From the NCBI GenBank assembly GCA_017482205.1, contig JAFUNK010000004.1, positions 1-64,000 on the forward strand: a DNA stretch of 64,000 nt. Direction: 5' to 3'. The translations under genes were made by a program, and so were the position numbers. The DNA is from Lachnospiraceae bacterium (GTDB lineage Bacteria; Bacillota; Clostridia; Lachnospirales; Lachnospiraceae). Position 1 is the first letter of the stretch; every line of letters begins with the position of its first letter. The notes under the pieces were generated by a model that was given only the letters and a program-made list of their open reading frames with translations, was not told the origin of the DNA and did no database searches. Below, piece by piece: positions 51,196 to 60,059 of this stretch.

Positions 51196-51501
51196 ATGAT
51201 TTATTTTGGAGAGAAATTACGAGCATTGCGGTTGAAGCAGGGAATGACACAACAGCAACTTGCAGATAGAATTGATTTGGTGAAGGCTTCGATATCGGCT
51301 TATGAACAGAGTGCGAAGTATCCGTCATTGGAAGTTCTGATAAAAATATGTGAGGTGTTCGATGTGTCAGCAGATTATATGTTGGGATTATCTGATGATA
51401 TGAAGTTGCAGAAATCAGACTTGACTGATGAACAGATGGCTTTAGTGCGTAGTTTAATCAGGGAATTAGAGCAGTCGAATCATTTGAAAGATAAAAAGTG
51501 A
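51196..51501 (+). CDS. XRE-family HTH regulator (101 aa)
   Basis: The N-terminal HTH is KLRALRLKQGMTQQQLADRI, then a DLVKASISAYEQSAKYPSLE segment and VSADYMLGLSD, typical of phage-repressor-like or housekeeping XRE proteins. The C-terminus (LTDEQMALVRSLIRELEQSN) is helical and may dimerise. GGGAGTG precedes the ATG. It stands alone; a large inverted repeat upstream suggests autoregulation. Confidence 0.88.
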   Translation: MIYFGEKLRALRLKQGMTQQQLADRIDLVKASISAYEQSAKYPSLEVLIKICEVFDVSADYMLGLSDDMKLQKSDLTDEQMALVRSLIRELEQSNHLKDKK

Positions 51502-51557
51502 TAATAGAGGTAGTTTGTATTGTACGAAAATAGAGTATTCAGAAAAGCAGATAATAC

Positions 51558-51589
51558 AAAAAAGGAAACTCGGTTGAGTTTCCTTTTTT
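51558..51589. terminator. Bidirectional terminator between XRE gene and tRNA-Thr
   Basis: AAAAAAGGAAACTC and GAGTTTCCTTTTTT form a perfect 14-bp stem with a four-base loop, flanked by A- and T-runs, serving both converging transcripts. Confidence 0.88.
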
Positions 51590-51594
51590 AAAAG

Positions 51595-51667
51595 AGCTGC
51601 TGACGGGAATCGGACCCGTGACCTCCGCACTACCAATGCGACGCTCTACCGACTGAGCCACAGCAGC
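51595..51667 (-). tRNA. tRNA-Thr (anticodon GGT)
   Basis: On the minus strand the acceptor GCTGCTG pairs with CAGCAGC. The anticodon loop TTGGTAG in stem TCGCA/TGCGG (with a mismatch at one end) gives GGT, and the T-loop is GGTCCGATTCC. It has 73 bases; CCA is not encoded. Confidence 0.94.
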
Positions 51668-51786
51668 ACAGTTATGTGAAAGAAGCTTGTCTCTCGCAAT
51701 CACCGAATACTAATATAGCATAGGGTTCTATCTTTGTCAACGGTTTTTTTTGAGAAATATTACAAGAAATATTTTGCGGATAAAAG

Positions 51787-51815
51787 TTGACAAACGGGGG
51801 TAGTTTGCATATGCT
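51787..51815 (+). promoter_or_regulatory. Promoter of cysE
   Basis: TTGACA (51787-51792), a 17-base spacer and TATGCT (51810-51815) lie 50 bases before the cysE start. No T-box or other riboswitch is visible in the short leader. Confidence 0.7.
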
Positions 51816-51864
51816 AAAGGAAGGTAAAATATGTTGGAAAAGGTAGCAGGGGAGAGCGTTTTTT

Positions 51865-52575
51865 ATGGGTATGATACGCTTTGTTAAAGAAGAAATTAAT
51901 ATAATAAGAGAGCGGGACCCCGCGATTCATTCCAATTGGGAAGTGCTTTTGTATCCCAGTTTTAAGGCAATGATTTATTATCGGATTGCACATAAATTGT
52001 ACAAGAAGAAACATTTCTTTTTGGCACGTCTGATATCCCAGAAGGGAGCACACAAAACAGGGATAGAGATTCATCCCGGTGCACAGATTGGAAAAGGATT
52101 TTTTATTGACCATGGGCATGGTGTGATTATCGGTGAGACTACGATTATCGGTGACAATGTGACTTTATATCAGGGGGTAACGTTAGGCGGTACAGGTAAG
52201 GAGCATGGTAAGCGACATCCTACCCTTGGGAATAATGTGATGGTAAGTGCCGGTGCAAAGGTACTGGGGTCATTTACCATTGGTGAAAATTCCAAGATAG
52301 GAGCCGGTAGCGTGGTGTTGGCGGAAGTGCCACCCAATTCTACCGTAGTGGGTGTACCCGGACGGGTTGTAAAAAGAGACAACCGTTCTGTACCCAGAGA
52401 TGATATGAATCAGGTGGATTTACCCAATCCTGTACAGGAAGATATCTTGCAGCTGCAGCGTACCAATGCCGAGCTTACTAATCGGTTGCTTGATTTGGAA
52501 AACGAGATGCGGCTTTTGAGAAAAGGTGGAAAACAGACCGTAGAGTCTGTAAGTGTGGAAGAGGCACAACAGTAG
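51865..52575 (+). CDS. cysE: Serine O-acetyltransferase (EpsC/CysE family)
   Basis: CysE makes O-acetylserine from serine and acetyl-CoA, the first step of cysteine synthesis. The 236-aa protein has the N-terminal ARERDPA-like region (IRERDPAIHSNWEVLLYPSF), then a left-handed beta-helix of hexapeptide repeats (EIHPGAQIGKGFFIDHGHGV, with the catalytic His/Asp) and VGVPGRVVK. The last 50 residues form a helical tail (DILQLQRTNAELTNRLLDLE), longer than in most relatives. Confidence 0.92.
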   Translation: MGMIRFVKEEINIIRERDPAIHSNWEVLLYPSFKAMIYYRIAHKLYKKKHFFLARLISQKGAHKTGIEIHPGAQIGKGFFIDHGHGVIIGETTIIGDNVTLYQGVTLGGTGKEHGKRHPTLGNNVMVSAGAKVLGSFTIGENSKIGAGSVVLAEVPPNSTVVGVPGRVVKRDNRSVPRDDMNQVDLPNPVQEDILQLQRTNAELTNRLLDLENEMRLLRKGGKQTVESVSVEEAQQ

Positions 52576-52624
52576 AGGCAGGTTGCTGAACACAGAACAA
52601 CAGAAAAGCAAGGAGGATACGAAA

Positions 52625-52903
52625 ATGGATTTTTTTAATAAGGTAGAAGAAACTCTTACAACAAAGGGGAAGGTTGTGGCAGACAAAGCCAAGGAGATGG
52701 CAGAGATTGCCAGCTTAAAGAGCCAGATTGGTACTTGCGAAGATGTTATTAAAAAAAATTATGCAGAAATCGGCCGTATCTACTATGAAAACTTTGGGGA
52801 CTGTGCAGAGGAGCTGTTTGCAAAGCAGTGCCGTGCCATTAAGAATGCACAGATAGGTGTCAGCGAGTTAGAACAAAAGATTAAAGATATTAAAGGTATC
52901 TAA
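52625..52903 (+). CDS. Small helical protein downstream of cysE (92 aa)
   Basis: The ATG at 52625 has a GGAGGATAC site; longer upstream frames are less likely. The all-helical protein (FFNKVEETLTTKGKVVADKA, then SLKSQIGTCEDVIKKNYAEI and YENFGDCAEELF) resembles a widespread uncharacterised Firmicutes family often carrying a zinc ribbon, here without the ribbon. A terminator follows. The function is unknown. Confidence 0.75.
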   Translation: MDFFNKVEETLTTKGKVVADKAKEMAEIASLKSQIGTCEDVIKKNYAEIGRIYYENFGDCAEELFAKQCRAIKNAQIGVSELEQKIKDIKGI

Positions 52904-52904
52904 A

Positions 52905-52943
52905 AAAGGTTGTTCCGGTGTTTAACCGGGACAACCTTTTTTT
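52905..52943 (+). terminator. Terminator of the cysE unit
   Basis: AAGGTTGTtCCGG pairs with CCGGgACAACCTT, followed by a long T-run. Confidence 0.88.
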
Positions 52944-52981
52944 ATGGTTTGAAAATCTATTCCGTTTTCAATCAATTTAAC

Positions 52982-55651
52982 TTACCACTGCGGAGCAGGT
53001 GTCGGCGTTGCGTTCGGGTCAGGCGTGTTGTAGAAATTGTAACCACGCTGTAACAATTCCGCACGTTGCTGCTCGATAAGGTTAAGGTTATTAGGATCTG
53101 CCATAAATATTTCATTATGAGGGCAGATATTGGTAGTCTGAGGTGTAATTGTAGTAACAGTACCGTCAGGGTTTTCAATAATGGTATTGGAGCCTGCATG
53201 TAGGGAAACATCCTCTTCCGGAATCAGGGTAACAACACCCGGTAACTGGAAGGGACAGGTTGCCTGAGCTGGAAGCAGGGTATATGCACACACCTGACCG
53301 AGTGCATGCACATCACAGGTTTCGGTAGGTTCTGTGCCTGCTGCAAAATATTCCGGCGCGATAGTGGTAGTACCGGTCATATCGCAAAGTCCCGGAATAG
53401 GAAGCTTACCGGACTGAGAACATACAGATACCTGCACAATATCGCTGGGTATCGGGAAACTCTGTTTGGGAAGTTCCTCGTGTATCTGAGCCATAACTGC
53501 ACGCCACAATTTTTTCGCTAAATTGGTTTCACCGTTTCGGCTGCTTAGATCAGCGTTGTTGTCGTAACCGGCCCATGTAACAGCTGTATAGTAAGGGGTA
53601 TAGCCGGCAAACCATACGTCCTTGTTATCAGAAGTTGTACCGGTCTTGCCGGCAATTGCCATGCCACCGAAATTAACGGATGTACCGGTACCGATAGTAA
53701 CGGTATCGACCATGGCATCTGTTAAAAGGAAAGCAGTGGTTTCTTTTAATACAGGTTTGTTTTCCGGAACGGAATGGTCAAGAATCACATTACCGTCGGA
53801 ATCCAGTACACGGGTATAAAGCTTGGGTTCATTGTAATAACCGTTATTTGCAATGGTTGCATAGGCAGCACAAAGCTCAATATTTGTAACACCACCGACA
53901 CCGCCCAAAGCCATAGGCTGGTAACAGTCCTCTAATTCGTTTAAGGTGGTAAAACCGAAATCCTCCAAGTATTCAAAGCCAAGCTTGGGAGTAATCTGGG
54001 TCAGACATTTTACGGTTACAATATTCATGGAGTGGTAAATACCTTTTCGGATGGAACTGAGTCCTTCATACTCAGGATTGTCATACCAGTTATTAATAGG
54101 AGTACCATTGCTGTAGTTAAATGGTGCATCGTTAAATACAGTCGCAAGAGTCATACCGGCACTGTCCAAAGCAGGTGCATATGCAGCTAATACTTTGAAA
54201 GTAGAGCCAGGCTGTCGTGCAGAGTCGGTAGCACGGTTTAAGGTACGGCTGCCTTCCTTAGCACCACGACCGCCAATCATGGCAACCACATAACCGGTAC
54301 TCTGGTCAATAATTGTTAAAGAAACCTGAGGCTGGGGCGTCAGGGAGATGTTTTCGGCAATTACTTCATCATCTTCACTAAGCACTGCAGCTTTATAAAC
54401 CTCAATAGCTTCATAGGCTTCTTCCATGGAATCAAAAAGAAGGTCAAATTTTTTGTTTTGATTTTCCACGAACCAGGCCTTTAACATTTCCTTGCTGTGG
54501 TTGACGTATTCGCCATTGGCGGTTTTTACAGTCAATTCGTAGGACAAATACCATCGTACAGCTTCCGGATAGTTGTCGGGATTGGAAAATACTTCGTCCG
54601 CAATGGCCTGAATCTGAGGGTCTAAAGTAGACTCGATACGAAGACCGCCACTGTAAAGCATGGCAGAAGCCTGTGTGGCACTATAGCCGGCTTCATCAAT
54701 TAAATCCTGATAAACTTCTTCGGTCAAGGCATCTACGAAGTAGGAGCTGACACCGTTGTTGACCTGGGCAATATTTACTTCCTGAATACGGGAGTAAACA
54801 TCATCAGCCATAGCTTCGTCATATTCTGCCTGTGTAATATATCCTTGTTCCAACATTTTTTCCAAAACGCGGGCTCTTCGTTCCGCATTGTTTTCCGGAT
54901 GGGAAATTGGATTCCATTTGGAAGGGTTCTGGGTAATGGCTGCAATAACCGCACATTCAGACAGAGTCAATTCGCTGACATCCTTGTTGAAGTAGCGCAG
55001 AGATGCTGCCTGTACGCCTAAAGTGTTTTGACCTAAATTGATGGTATTCATATAACGCAGAAGAATTTCTTCTTTGCTGAGCTGCTTGGTAATTTCCAGT
55101 GCCAGATACTGTTCCTGGAACTTACGCTGTAATTTTTCAATCAGACCATCTTCATTTACCCAGTTGGTAAAGACAGTGTTTTTTAATAACTGCTGGGTAA
55201 TGGTACTTGCACCTTCGGCTCTGGCAAAGCCGGATTTGATGAAGGTGTATCCGGCACGGATAATACCTTTGATGTCAATACCGTTGTGTTCATAGAAACG
55301 TTCATCCTCAATGGCAACAAAAGCATCTGCCAAATCCTGAGGAATCTTATCCATGGTTACCGATATACGGTTGGAGTTAGTTGCAACCAGTTTGTCAATT
55401 TGATTTCCTTCGTTGTCATATACGAAAGTGGAAAAACCGACCGGAGCAACGTCACTGACATCAATATCGGGTGCGGAAGCGATAATACCCTTAAATGCAC
55501 CGATGCCGGCGGATGTACCGATAATGCTGACGGCAATTATACCGACAAGTACAATCTTGACACAGGAGAAGGCAAGTTTTCGTCCCCATTTGGAGGATTT
55601 GGAATTTAAGGCTTTCTGCTTGGCACGAACTCCCTTTTTTCCGTAATTCAT
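52982..55651 (-). CDS. Penicillin-binding protein 1A (bifunctional)
   Basis: The 889-aa protein has a short basic cytoplasmic N-terminus, one membrane anchor (about 28-50) and a GT51 transglycosylase domain with the catalytic Glu in AFVAIEDERFYEHNGID. Further GT51 motifs are GASTITQQLLKN and ITKQLSKEEILLRYMNTINL. The transpeptidase domain has SxxK in RQPGSTFKVLA, SMN near IYHSMNIVT and KTGT in IAGKTGTTSDN. A Pro/Thr-rich tail (NTPDPNATPTPAPQW) ends it. It polymerises and cross-links peptidoglycan. AAAGGTG precedes the ATG. Confidence 0.96.
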   Translation of the reverse strand: MNYGKKGVRAKQKALNSKSSKWGRKLAFSCVKIVLVGIIAVSIIGTSAGIGAFKGIIASAPDIDVSDVAPVGFSTFVYDNEGNQIDKLVATNSNRISVTMDKIPQDLADAFVAIEDERFYEHNGIDIKGIIRAGYTFIKSGFARAEGASTITQQLLKNTVFTNWVNEDGLIEKLQRKFQEQYLALEITKQLSKEEILLRYMNTINLGQNTLGVQAASLRYFNKDVSELTLSECAVIAAITQNPSKWNPISHPENNAERRARVLEKMLEQGYITQAEYDEAMADDVYSRIQEVNIAQVNNGVSSYFVDALTEEVYQDLIDEAGYSATQASAMLYSGGLRIESTLDPQIQAIADEVFSNPDNYPEAVRWYLSYELTVKTANGEYVNHSKEMLKAWFVENQNKKFDLLFDSMEEAYEAIEVYKAAVLSEDDEVIAENISLTPQPQVSLTIIDQSTGYVVAMIGGRGAKEGSRTLNRATDSARQPGSTFKVLAAYAPALDSAGMTLATVFNDAPFNYSNGTPINNWYDNPEYEGLSSIRKGIYHSMNIVTVKCLTQITPKLGFEYLEDFGFTTLNELEDCYQPMALGGVGGVTNIELCAAYATIANNGYYNEPKLYTRVLDSDGNVILDHSVPENKPVLKETTAFLLTDAMVDTVTIGTGTSVNFGGMAIAGKTGTTSDNKDVWFAGYTPYYTAVTWAGYDNNADLSSRNGETNLAKKLWRAVMAQIHEELPKQSFPIPSDIVQVSVCSQSGKLPIPGLCDMTGTTTIAPEYFAAGTEPTETCDVHALGQVCAYTLLPAQATCPFQLPGVVTLIPEEDVSLHAGSNTIIENPDGTVTTITPQTTNICPHNEIFMADPNNLNLIEQQRAELLQRGYNFYNTPDPNATPTPAPQW

Positions 55652-55950
55652 ATTATGTTCACCTTTCTGTCTGGGATACAGACGTTAGAGTAGTTGCGTT
55701 AGGATTTCTTATAGTATCCTTAGGGCAATATTTAGCCACTATGCATAGTATAACAAAAAATAAGTGGTAAATAAAGGTTTTTATTCTATATTTAGAATTA
55801 TTCACAAAAAAATCATGTTTTATGCTATACTTTTAAGGCAGAAGTTTTTTGTAAGGTGAAAGTAGGATAGGATTTTCAGGATTAAAATAGTGTTTCATAA
55901 GACTTTTGTGTAAGAAAATGAGTTTGCGGCAAGGCAGAATGCGAGGAAAC

Positions 55951-56598
55951 ATGGAAAGAGAACAGTATCGTATTATAATAGAAGAAGGCGAAGGGGAAAT
56001 TGTAGAAAAGAAGTCCCGTTTTATTGCTACTGTGAAAAAAGTAGAAACTGAGGAAGAAGCAGTGGCTTTTATTGATGCCATGAAGAAAAAGTACTGGGAT
56101 GCCAGACATAATTGTTCCGCATTTGTGTTGGGCAGCAGGGGAGAGGTGACCAGATGCAGTGATGATGGAGAACCCTCCGGTACGGCTGGACGTCCTATGT
56201 TGGAAGTACTTTTAGGAGCCAATCTTAGGAATGTGGCAGTGGTGGTGACCAGATACTTTGGAGGTGTGCTTTTGGGCACAGGCGGATTGGTGCGTGCCTA
56301 TACACAGGCGGTTAAAGAAGGTCTTGCGGCATGTGTATTGGGAACCATGCGGGAAGGTGTCAGACTGCAGGTAGAAACGGATTATAACGGTATCGGTAAG
56401 ATTTTATATATTTTAGGCAGCAAGGGGATTGAGCCGGAGGCAAGTGAGTATACTGATGTGGTGAAATTGACATTGCTTTTTCCTATAGAATGGAAAGATG
56501 CATTATGTAAAGAATTTACGGAAGTGACTGCCGGAAAAGCAAAAATGGAAGTGTTAGAAGAAATTTATTACGTTGACAAAGGCACTTTACTTGACTAA
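55951..56598 (+). CDS. YigZ/IMPACT family protein (215 aa)
   Basis: The ATG at 55951 has a GCGAGGA site; a GTG 45 bases upstream is less likely. The protein shows the YigZ pattern: EKKSRFIATVKKVETEEEAV, KYWDARHNCSAFVLG, SDDGEPSGTAGRPMLEVL and VVVTRYFGGVLLGTGGLVRA. The second half is a DUF1949-like domain. Family members are linked to translation regulation (IMPACT), but the bacterial role is unclear. Confidence 0.92.
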   Translation: MEREQYRIIIEEGEGEIVEKKSRFIATVKKVETEEEAVAFIDAMKKKYWDARHNCSAFVLGSRGEVTRCSDDGEPSGTAGRPMLEVLLGANLRNVAVVVTRYFGGVLLGTGGLVRAYTQAVKEGLAACVLGTMREGVRLQVETDYNGIGKILYILGSKGIEPEASEYTDVVKLTLLFPIEWKDALCKEFTEVTAGKAKMEVLEEIYYVDKGTLLD

Positions 56599-56698
56599 AA
56601 TAATAAGTGGCAAAAAAATGATTGTTTATTTTGGCTGTTTGGTGTAAAGAACTTTTGCCGGATTATAAAAGTTTCCTGATAGAAAGGTGGTGGTTTGC

Positions 56699-56812
56699 AT
56701 GAAGTCGCACAGTAAGAAGATTAGTAACGATAGCCCTCTTCCTGCCCGATGCATGAAGACCATCTTTTTTTATGGAGGAAACAGAATATGGATGAAATCA
56801 AGGAATTATTAG
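56699..56812 (+). CDS. Leader ORF overlapping mgtE (37 aa)
   Basis: An AAAGGTGG site precedes an ATG that encodes MKSHSKKISNDSPLPARCMK and 17 more residues. It ends 25 bases inside mgtE in another frame. The segment DSPLPARC resembles the Pro-containing part of the enterobacterial MgtL leader (TPLPRRR), in which Mg2+-dependent translation of proline codons controls mgtA. A similar role is an inference. The mgtE ribosome site lies inside this ORF, so translation of the two must interact. Confidence 0.5.
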   Translation: MKSHSKKISNDSPLPARCMKTIFFYGGNRIWMKSRNY

Positions 56813-58119
56813 AAACCCGCCAGTATACCTCCCTGCGTCAAAAAATTGCAGAGATGAATGAGGCGGACGTTGCGGTGATTTTAGAAGAGCTGGAAACGGA
56901 AGATATGTTAAAGGTTTTTCGTATCCTTCCCAAAGATTTGGCAGCGGACGTGTTTTCTTATATGGAAGTGGAAAATCAGCAGATGATTATTACTTCCATG
57001 TCAGAAAAAGATGCGGCAGTGATTATTGATAACCTGATGGCCGATGATGCGACCAGCCTGTTAGAAGAGATGCCTGCTAATATTGTAAAAAAGCTTTTGG
57101 CAAATGCCAGTCCGGAAACCCGCAGTAATATTAATCACCTGCTGCGATATCCGGAGTATTCTGCCGGCAGTATTATGACGGTGGAATACGTAGATTTAAA
57201 AGAAAGTCTGACGGTGGAGCAGGCCATTGCCCGTATCCGTAAAGTGGGTGTGGACAGTGAAACCATTAATATCTGCTATGTATTGGATGCCCAGAGAAGG
57301 CTTTTGGGAACGGTAGCGTTACGTTATTTGCTACTCAGTGAGCCGGACGATATTATTGGGGACATCATGCATGAAAATGTTATTTCCCTGCATACCCTGA
57401 TGGATCAGGAAGAGGTTGCTGCACAGTTTAAAAAGTACGACTTTACTTCCATGCCCGTAGTGGACAACGAAAACCGTCTGGTGGGTATTATCACCGTCGA
57501 TGACGTTGTGGATATCATGGTAGAAGAAGCTACCGAAGATATCGAAAAAATGGCGGCGATTGTATCCTCAGACAAGCCTTACATGAAAACCGGTATTTTT
57601 GAAACCTTCGGCAAAAGAATCCCCTGGCTTTTGTTGCTGATGGTAACCTCTACCTTTACCGAGCAGATTATTAATATATTTACAGAGGCGTTAAGTGCCT
57701 GTGCGGCACTGACCATGTTTATTCCTATGTTAATGGGTACCGGCGGTAATGCGGGGGGACAGGTCAGTGTAACCGTTATCCGTGGTCTTTCACTTGGAGA
57801 AATTGAGTATAGGGATGTGCCTAAGATTATATGGAAAGAAATGCGTGTGGCACTGATGTGCGGACTGACTCTTTCTGTGGCAAGTTTTGTGAAGCTGATG
57901 TTCTTTAACCGTGTGGGGCTGATGGTAGCACTGGTAGTCAGCCTTACCCTTATCTTTGTACTGTTGTTATCAAAGATTATCGGTTGTACCCTTCCTATTC
58001 TGGCAAAACGCATCGGTTTTGACCCGGCAGTTATGGCAAGCCCTCTGATTACAACTATTCTGGATGCATTGTCACTGATTGTGTACTTCCAGTTTGCAAC
58101 GCATATGTTGGGATTGTAG
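56788..58119 (+). CDS. mgtE: Magnesium transporter MgtE
   Basis: The ATG at 56788 follows GGAGGAAAC. The 443-aa protein has the MgtE N domain of helical repeats (ADVAVILEELETEDMLKVFR), two CBS domains (IMTVEYVDLKESLTVEQAIA to VVDNENRLVGIITVDDVVDI) and five membrane helices (about 285-443) with PMLMGTGGNAGGQ, the pore signature. It is a Mg2+-gated Mg2+ channel in the cell membrane. I find no M-box riboswitch upstream; a short leader ORF overlaps instead. Confidence 0.95.
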   Translation: MDEIKELLETRQYTSLRQKIAEMNEADVAVILEELETEDMLKVFRILPKDLAADVFSYMEVENQQMIITSMSEKDAAVIIDNLMADDATSLLEEMPANIVKKLLANASPETRSNINHLLRYPEYSAGSIMTVEYVDLKESLTVEQAIARIRKVGVDSETINICYVLDAQRRLLGTVALRYLLLSEPDDIIGDIMHENVISLHTLMDQEEVAAQFKKYDFTSMPVVDNENRLVGIITVDDVVDIMVEEATEDIEKMAAIVSSDKPYMKTGIFETFGKRIPWLLLLMVTSTFTEQIINIFTEALSACAALTMFIPMLMGTGGNAGGQVSVTVIRGLSLGEIEYRDVPKIIWKEMRVALMCGLTLSVASFVKLMFFNRVGLMVALVVSLTLIFVLLLSKIIGCTLPILAKRIGFDPAVMASPLITTILDALSLIVYFQFATHMLGL

Positions 58120-58148
58120 TAAAAAGAAAAATAAAATGGTAAATACAA

Positions 58149-58186
58149 AAGTGAATTCTGCGAAGATGCGGGGTTCACTTTTTGAT
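58149..58186 (+). terminator. Terminator after mgtE
   Basis: AAGTGAA (58149-58155) pairs with TTCACTT (58174-58180), followed by T residues. The loop is long (18 bases), so strength is moderate. Confidence 0.55.
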
Positions 58187-58189
58187 TTA

Positions 58190-58507
58190 ACGGATTAGGA
58201 GGTGAAAAGGTACTTATTTCATTTGTGAGTGGCAAGTTGCACAAAATTATTTCGTCCTTTGTGTAATGTTTCGGATATAAAATTTTCTAAATGTTCTGTA
58301 CAAGATGCGTATTCCCTTACGCAACCGGCTGAAATTCGGCATCCGTGCCTCAATTCAGCCTTCCTACAACATCGTGTTGTAGGATTGCTGCAAACCAACA
58401 GAACATTAAGAAAAACTAATATCCTGCACAAGTCACAAATGCCAAAATAATTTTGTACAACTTGACGAATTCAATTGTCAGAAGTACCTTTTCACATCCT
58501 AATCCGT
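58190..58507. repeat. MITE-like 318-bp nested inverted repeat
   Basis: Terminal inverted repeats of 26 bases with one mismatch (starting ACGGATTAGG on each end) enclose further paired blocks: GCAAGTTGCACAAAATTATT-type with AATAATTTTGTACAACTTG, TGTTCTGT with ACAGAACA, GGCTGAA with TTCAGCC, and a perfect CCTACAACA-TCG-TGTTGTAGG hairpin. No coding frame with a ribosome site is present. It fits a non-autonomous transposon (MITE) or a large structured RNA. No transposase is nearby. Confidence 0.75.
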
Positions 58508-58528
58508 AAAAGAAAGAAAAAATGAAAA

Positions 58529-58583
58529 CCCTTAAATTGAGGGTCAAAAAACTGTTGACAAGCCCTTAAAATAGGGGTAACAT
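58529..58583 (+). promoter_or_regulatory. Promoter and twin operator of the HipA-like toxin-antitoxin pair
   Basis: TTGACA (58555-58560), a 17-base spacer and TAACAT (58578-58583). Two CCCTTAAA...AGGG motifs lie at 58529-58543 and 58563-58576, the second within the spacer. Autorepression by the HTH protein encoded first is likely. Confidence 0.7.
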
Positions 58584-58609
58584 ATAAAAAAAGCATTGGG
58601 GAGAGGATT

Positions 58610-59158
58610 ATGGGAAAACCGCAATTTGCATTTGCAGATGCACTGACCGCTGCAGATATCAAAATAATCAGAAATCAATTAAAAATGACCCAAAAGGAAT
58701 TTGCAGCATTGGTTAATGTTACGCATAAAACCATTGAGCGCTGGGAAAGTAGTGAAAAAGAGATTACGGGTCCCATTGTGCCGTTGGTAAAAATTTTACG
58801 GGAAAATACTGATATTGTGGATATGCTTAAGGTTCCCGAAAAAAAATATTCTATTCGTTTGTGGTATATGTACAATAGCGAGGTTTGTACGATTATCGAT
58901 GTGAATGAACAAGAACGTAAAGTGGCTATATATAACTATACAAATCGCATTATGTTCCGGGCATTCGGAAAAGTAGAAAATCCTACCTTTGAGCAGTATG
59001 AGGAATTTTTGGAATCCAGATGTTTTCCAAGAACCCGGGATAAAATGAAGCTGATGTTACGGGAGTTTGATTTGCCCTTTTATGATCCGCTTATGATTAT
59101 AGAAAGAACGCAGGGAAGAATGGCAGAGGATCAGTTTTGGATAAAAATTGAGAGGTAG
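58610..59158 (+). CDS. HTH antitoxin-like partner of a HipA-type kinase (182 aa)
   Basis: Residues about 10-70 are an HTH of the type in LTAADIKIIRNQLKMTQKEF, then an AALVNVTHKTIERWESSEKE segment. The C-terminal 110 residues (YSIRLWYMYNSEVCTIIDVN and onward, to the MIIERTQGRMAEDQFWIKIE end) look like an extra domain that may contact the kinase. GGGGAGAGG precedes the ATG. The HipA-like gene follows six bases after the stop. Together with the twin operators this looks like an autoregulated toxin-antitoxin unit. Confidence 0.8.
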   Translation: MGKPQFAFADALTAADIKIIRNQLKMTQKEFAALVNVTHKTIERWESSEKEITGPIVPLVKILRENTDIVDMLKVPEKKYSIRLWYMYNSEVCTIIDVNEQERKVAIYNYTNRIMFRAFGKVENPTFEQYEEFLESRCFPRTRDKMKLMLREFDLPFYDPLMIIERTQGRMAEDQFWIKIER

Positions 59159-59164
59159 CAGCCT

Positions 59165-59971
59165 ATGGTAGAATTATTTAGTGAAAACAGAAAATTGGAT
59201 GGCAGACAGTCCTCTAAGGGAAATCAGTTAAAATGGTTTGATGATACTTTTTGGTTTAAGGCAGATTTTACCGGATATGAAGGGCTGGCTGAATATATGG
59301 TGTCCGCCTTGTTAAAATATTGTAATTTACAGTCTGAGGAATATGTTTTATATGATACGGAAGAAATTATGTATGAGTCTGCCCGGTACTTAGGATGTAA
59401 GAGTAAAAGTTTCCTGCCGGAAGGGTGGCAACTGATTACATTAGAGCGTTTGTTTTATAATTTTCATGGGGAAAGTTTATATAAAAGTATTTTTAAGATA
59501 GAGAATTTGGAAAACAGAGTAACCTTTTTGGTAGAGCAGATAGAACGCATTACCGGCTTGAATGAATTTGGAAAATATATGTCGAAACTGTTGACCATAG
59601 ATGCCTTGTTTTTGAATGAAGACAGACATACCCACAATATGGCTGTTTTGCTGGATACAAAAGGCGAATATCATTATTGTCCTATTTTTGATAATGGAGG
59701 CGCTCTTTTGTCGGACACAACAATGGATTATCCTATGAGCGAAGATATTTATACACTGCTTGATAAGGTAAAATCAAAAACCTTTTGCCAAGACTTTGAT
59801 GAGCAGTTGGACGTAGTGGAAAGATTATACGGACAACACCTTCAATTTACCTTTGATAGAAAAGTAATAGCGGATTTACTGGATAAGGAATCTTATTATC
59901 CGGAGGAAATTAAGACTAGAGTGGAGAAAATTCTGCTAAACCAGAGGCGGAAGTATGAGTATTTGTTTTAG
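59165..59971 (+). CDS. HipA-like protein kinase (268 aa)
   Basis: The C-terminal part has the HipA catalytic features: DALFLNEDRHTHNMAVLLD (about 148-166; Asp and Asn as catalytic and metal residues) and YCPIFDNGGALLSD (metal-binding Asp). The N-terminal part (KGNQLKWFDDTFWFKADFTG) matches the nucleotide-binding lobe (Lys in FKAD). It is shorter than classic HipA (440 aa), like the short HipA/HipT-type kinases. A target such as an aminoacyl-tRNA synthetase is only an analogy. Confidence 0.85.
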   Translation: MVELFSENRKLDGRQSSKGNQLKWFDDTFWFKADFTGYEGLAEYMVSALLKYCNLQSEEYVLYDTEEIMYESARYLGCKSKSFLPEGWQLITLERLFYNFHGESLYKSIFKIENLENRVTFLVEQIERITGLNEFGKYMSKLLTIDALFLNEDRHTHNMAVLLDTKGEYHYCPIFDNGGALLSDTTMDYPMSEDIYTLLDKVKSKTFCQDFDEQLDVVERLYGQHLQFTFDRKVIADLLDKESYYPEEIKTRVEKILLNQRRKYEYLF

Positions 59972-59977
59972 AAAGTT

Positions 59978-60032
59978 TTCCTTCCGGACACGTTTACCAC
60001 AATCGTAAGCGTGTCCGGAAGGAAGTTTTTTA
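59978..60032. terminator. Terminator between the HipA-like gene and the MerR gene
   Basis: A 15-bp perfect stem, TTCCTTCCGGACACG with CGTGTCCGGAAGGAA, is followed by a T-run. It separates two convergent genes. Confidence 0.88.
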
Positions 60033-60059
60033 CAAGGAATATTTTATTCTACAAACATT

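Noticed and set aside
56600-56788. M-box magnesium riboswitch before mgtE
   Set aside because: The conserved M-box blocks are not visible. Only a short leader ORF is found.
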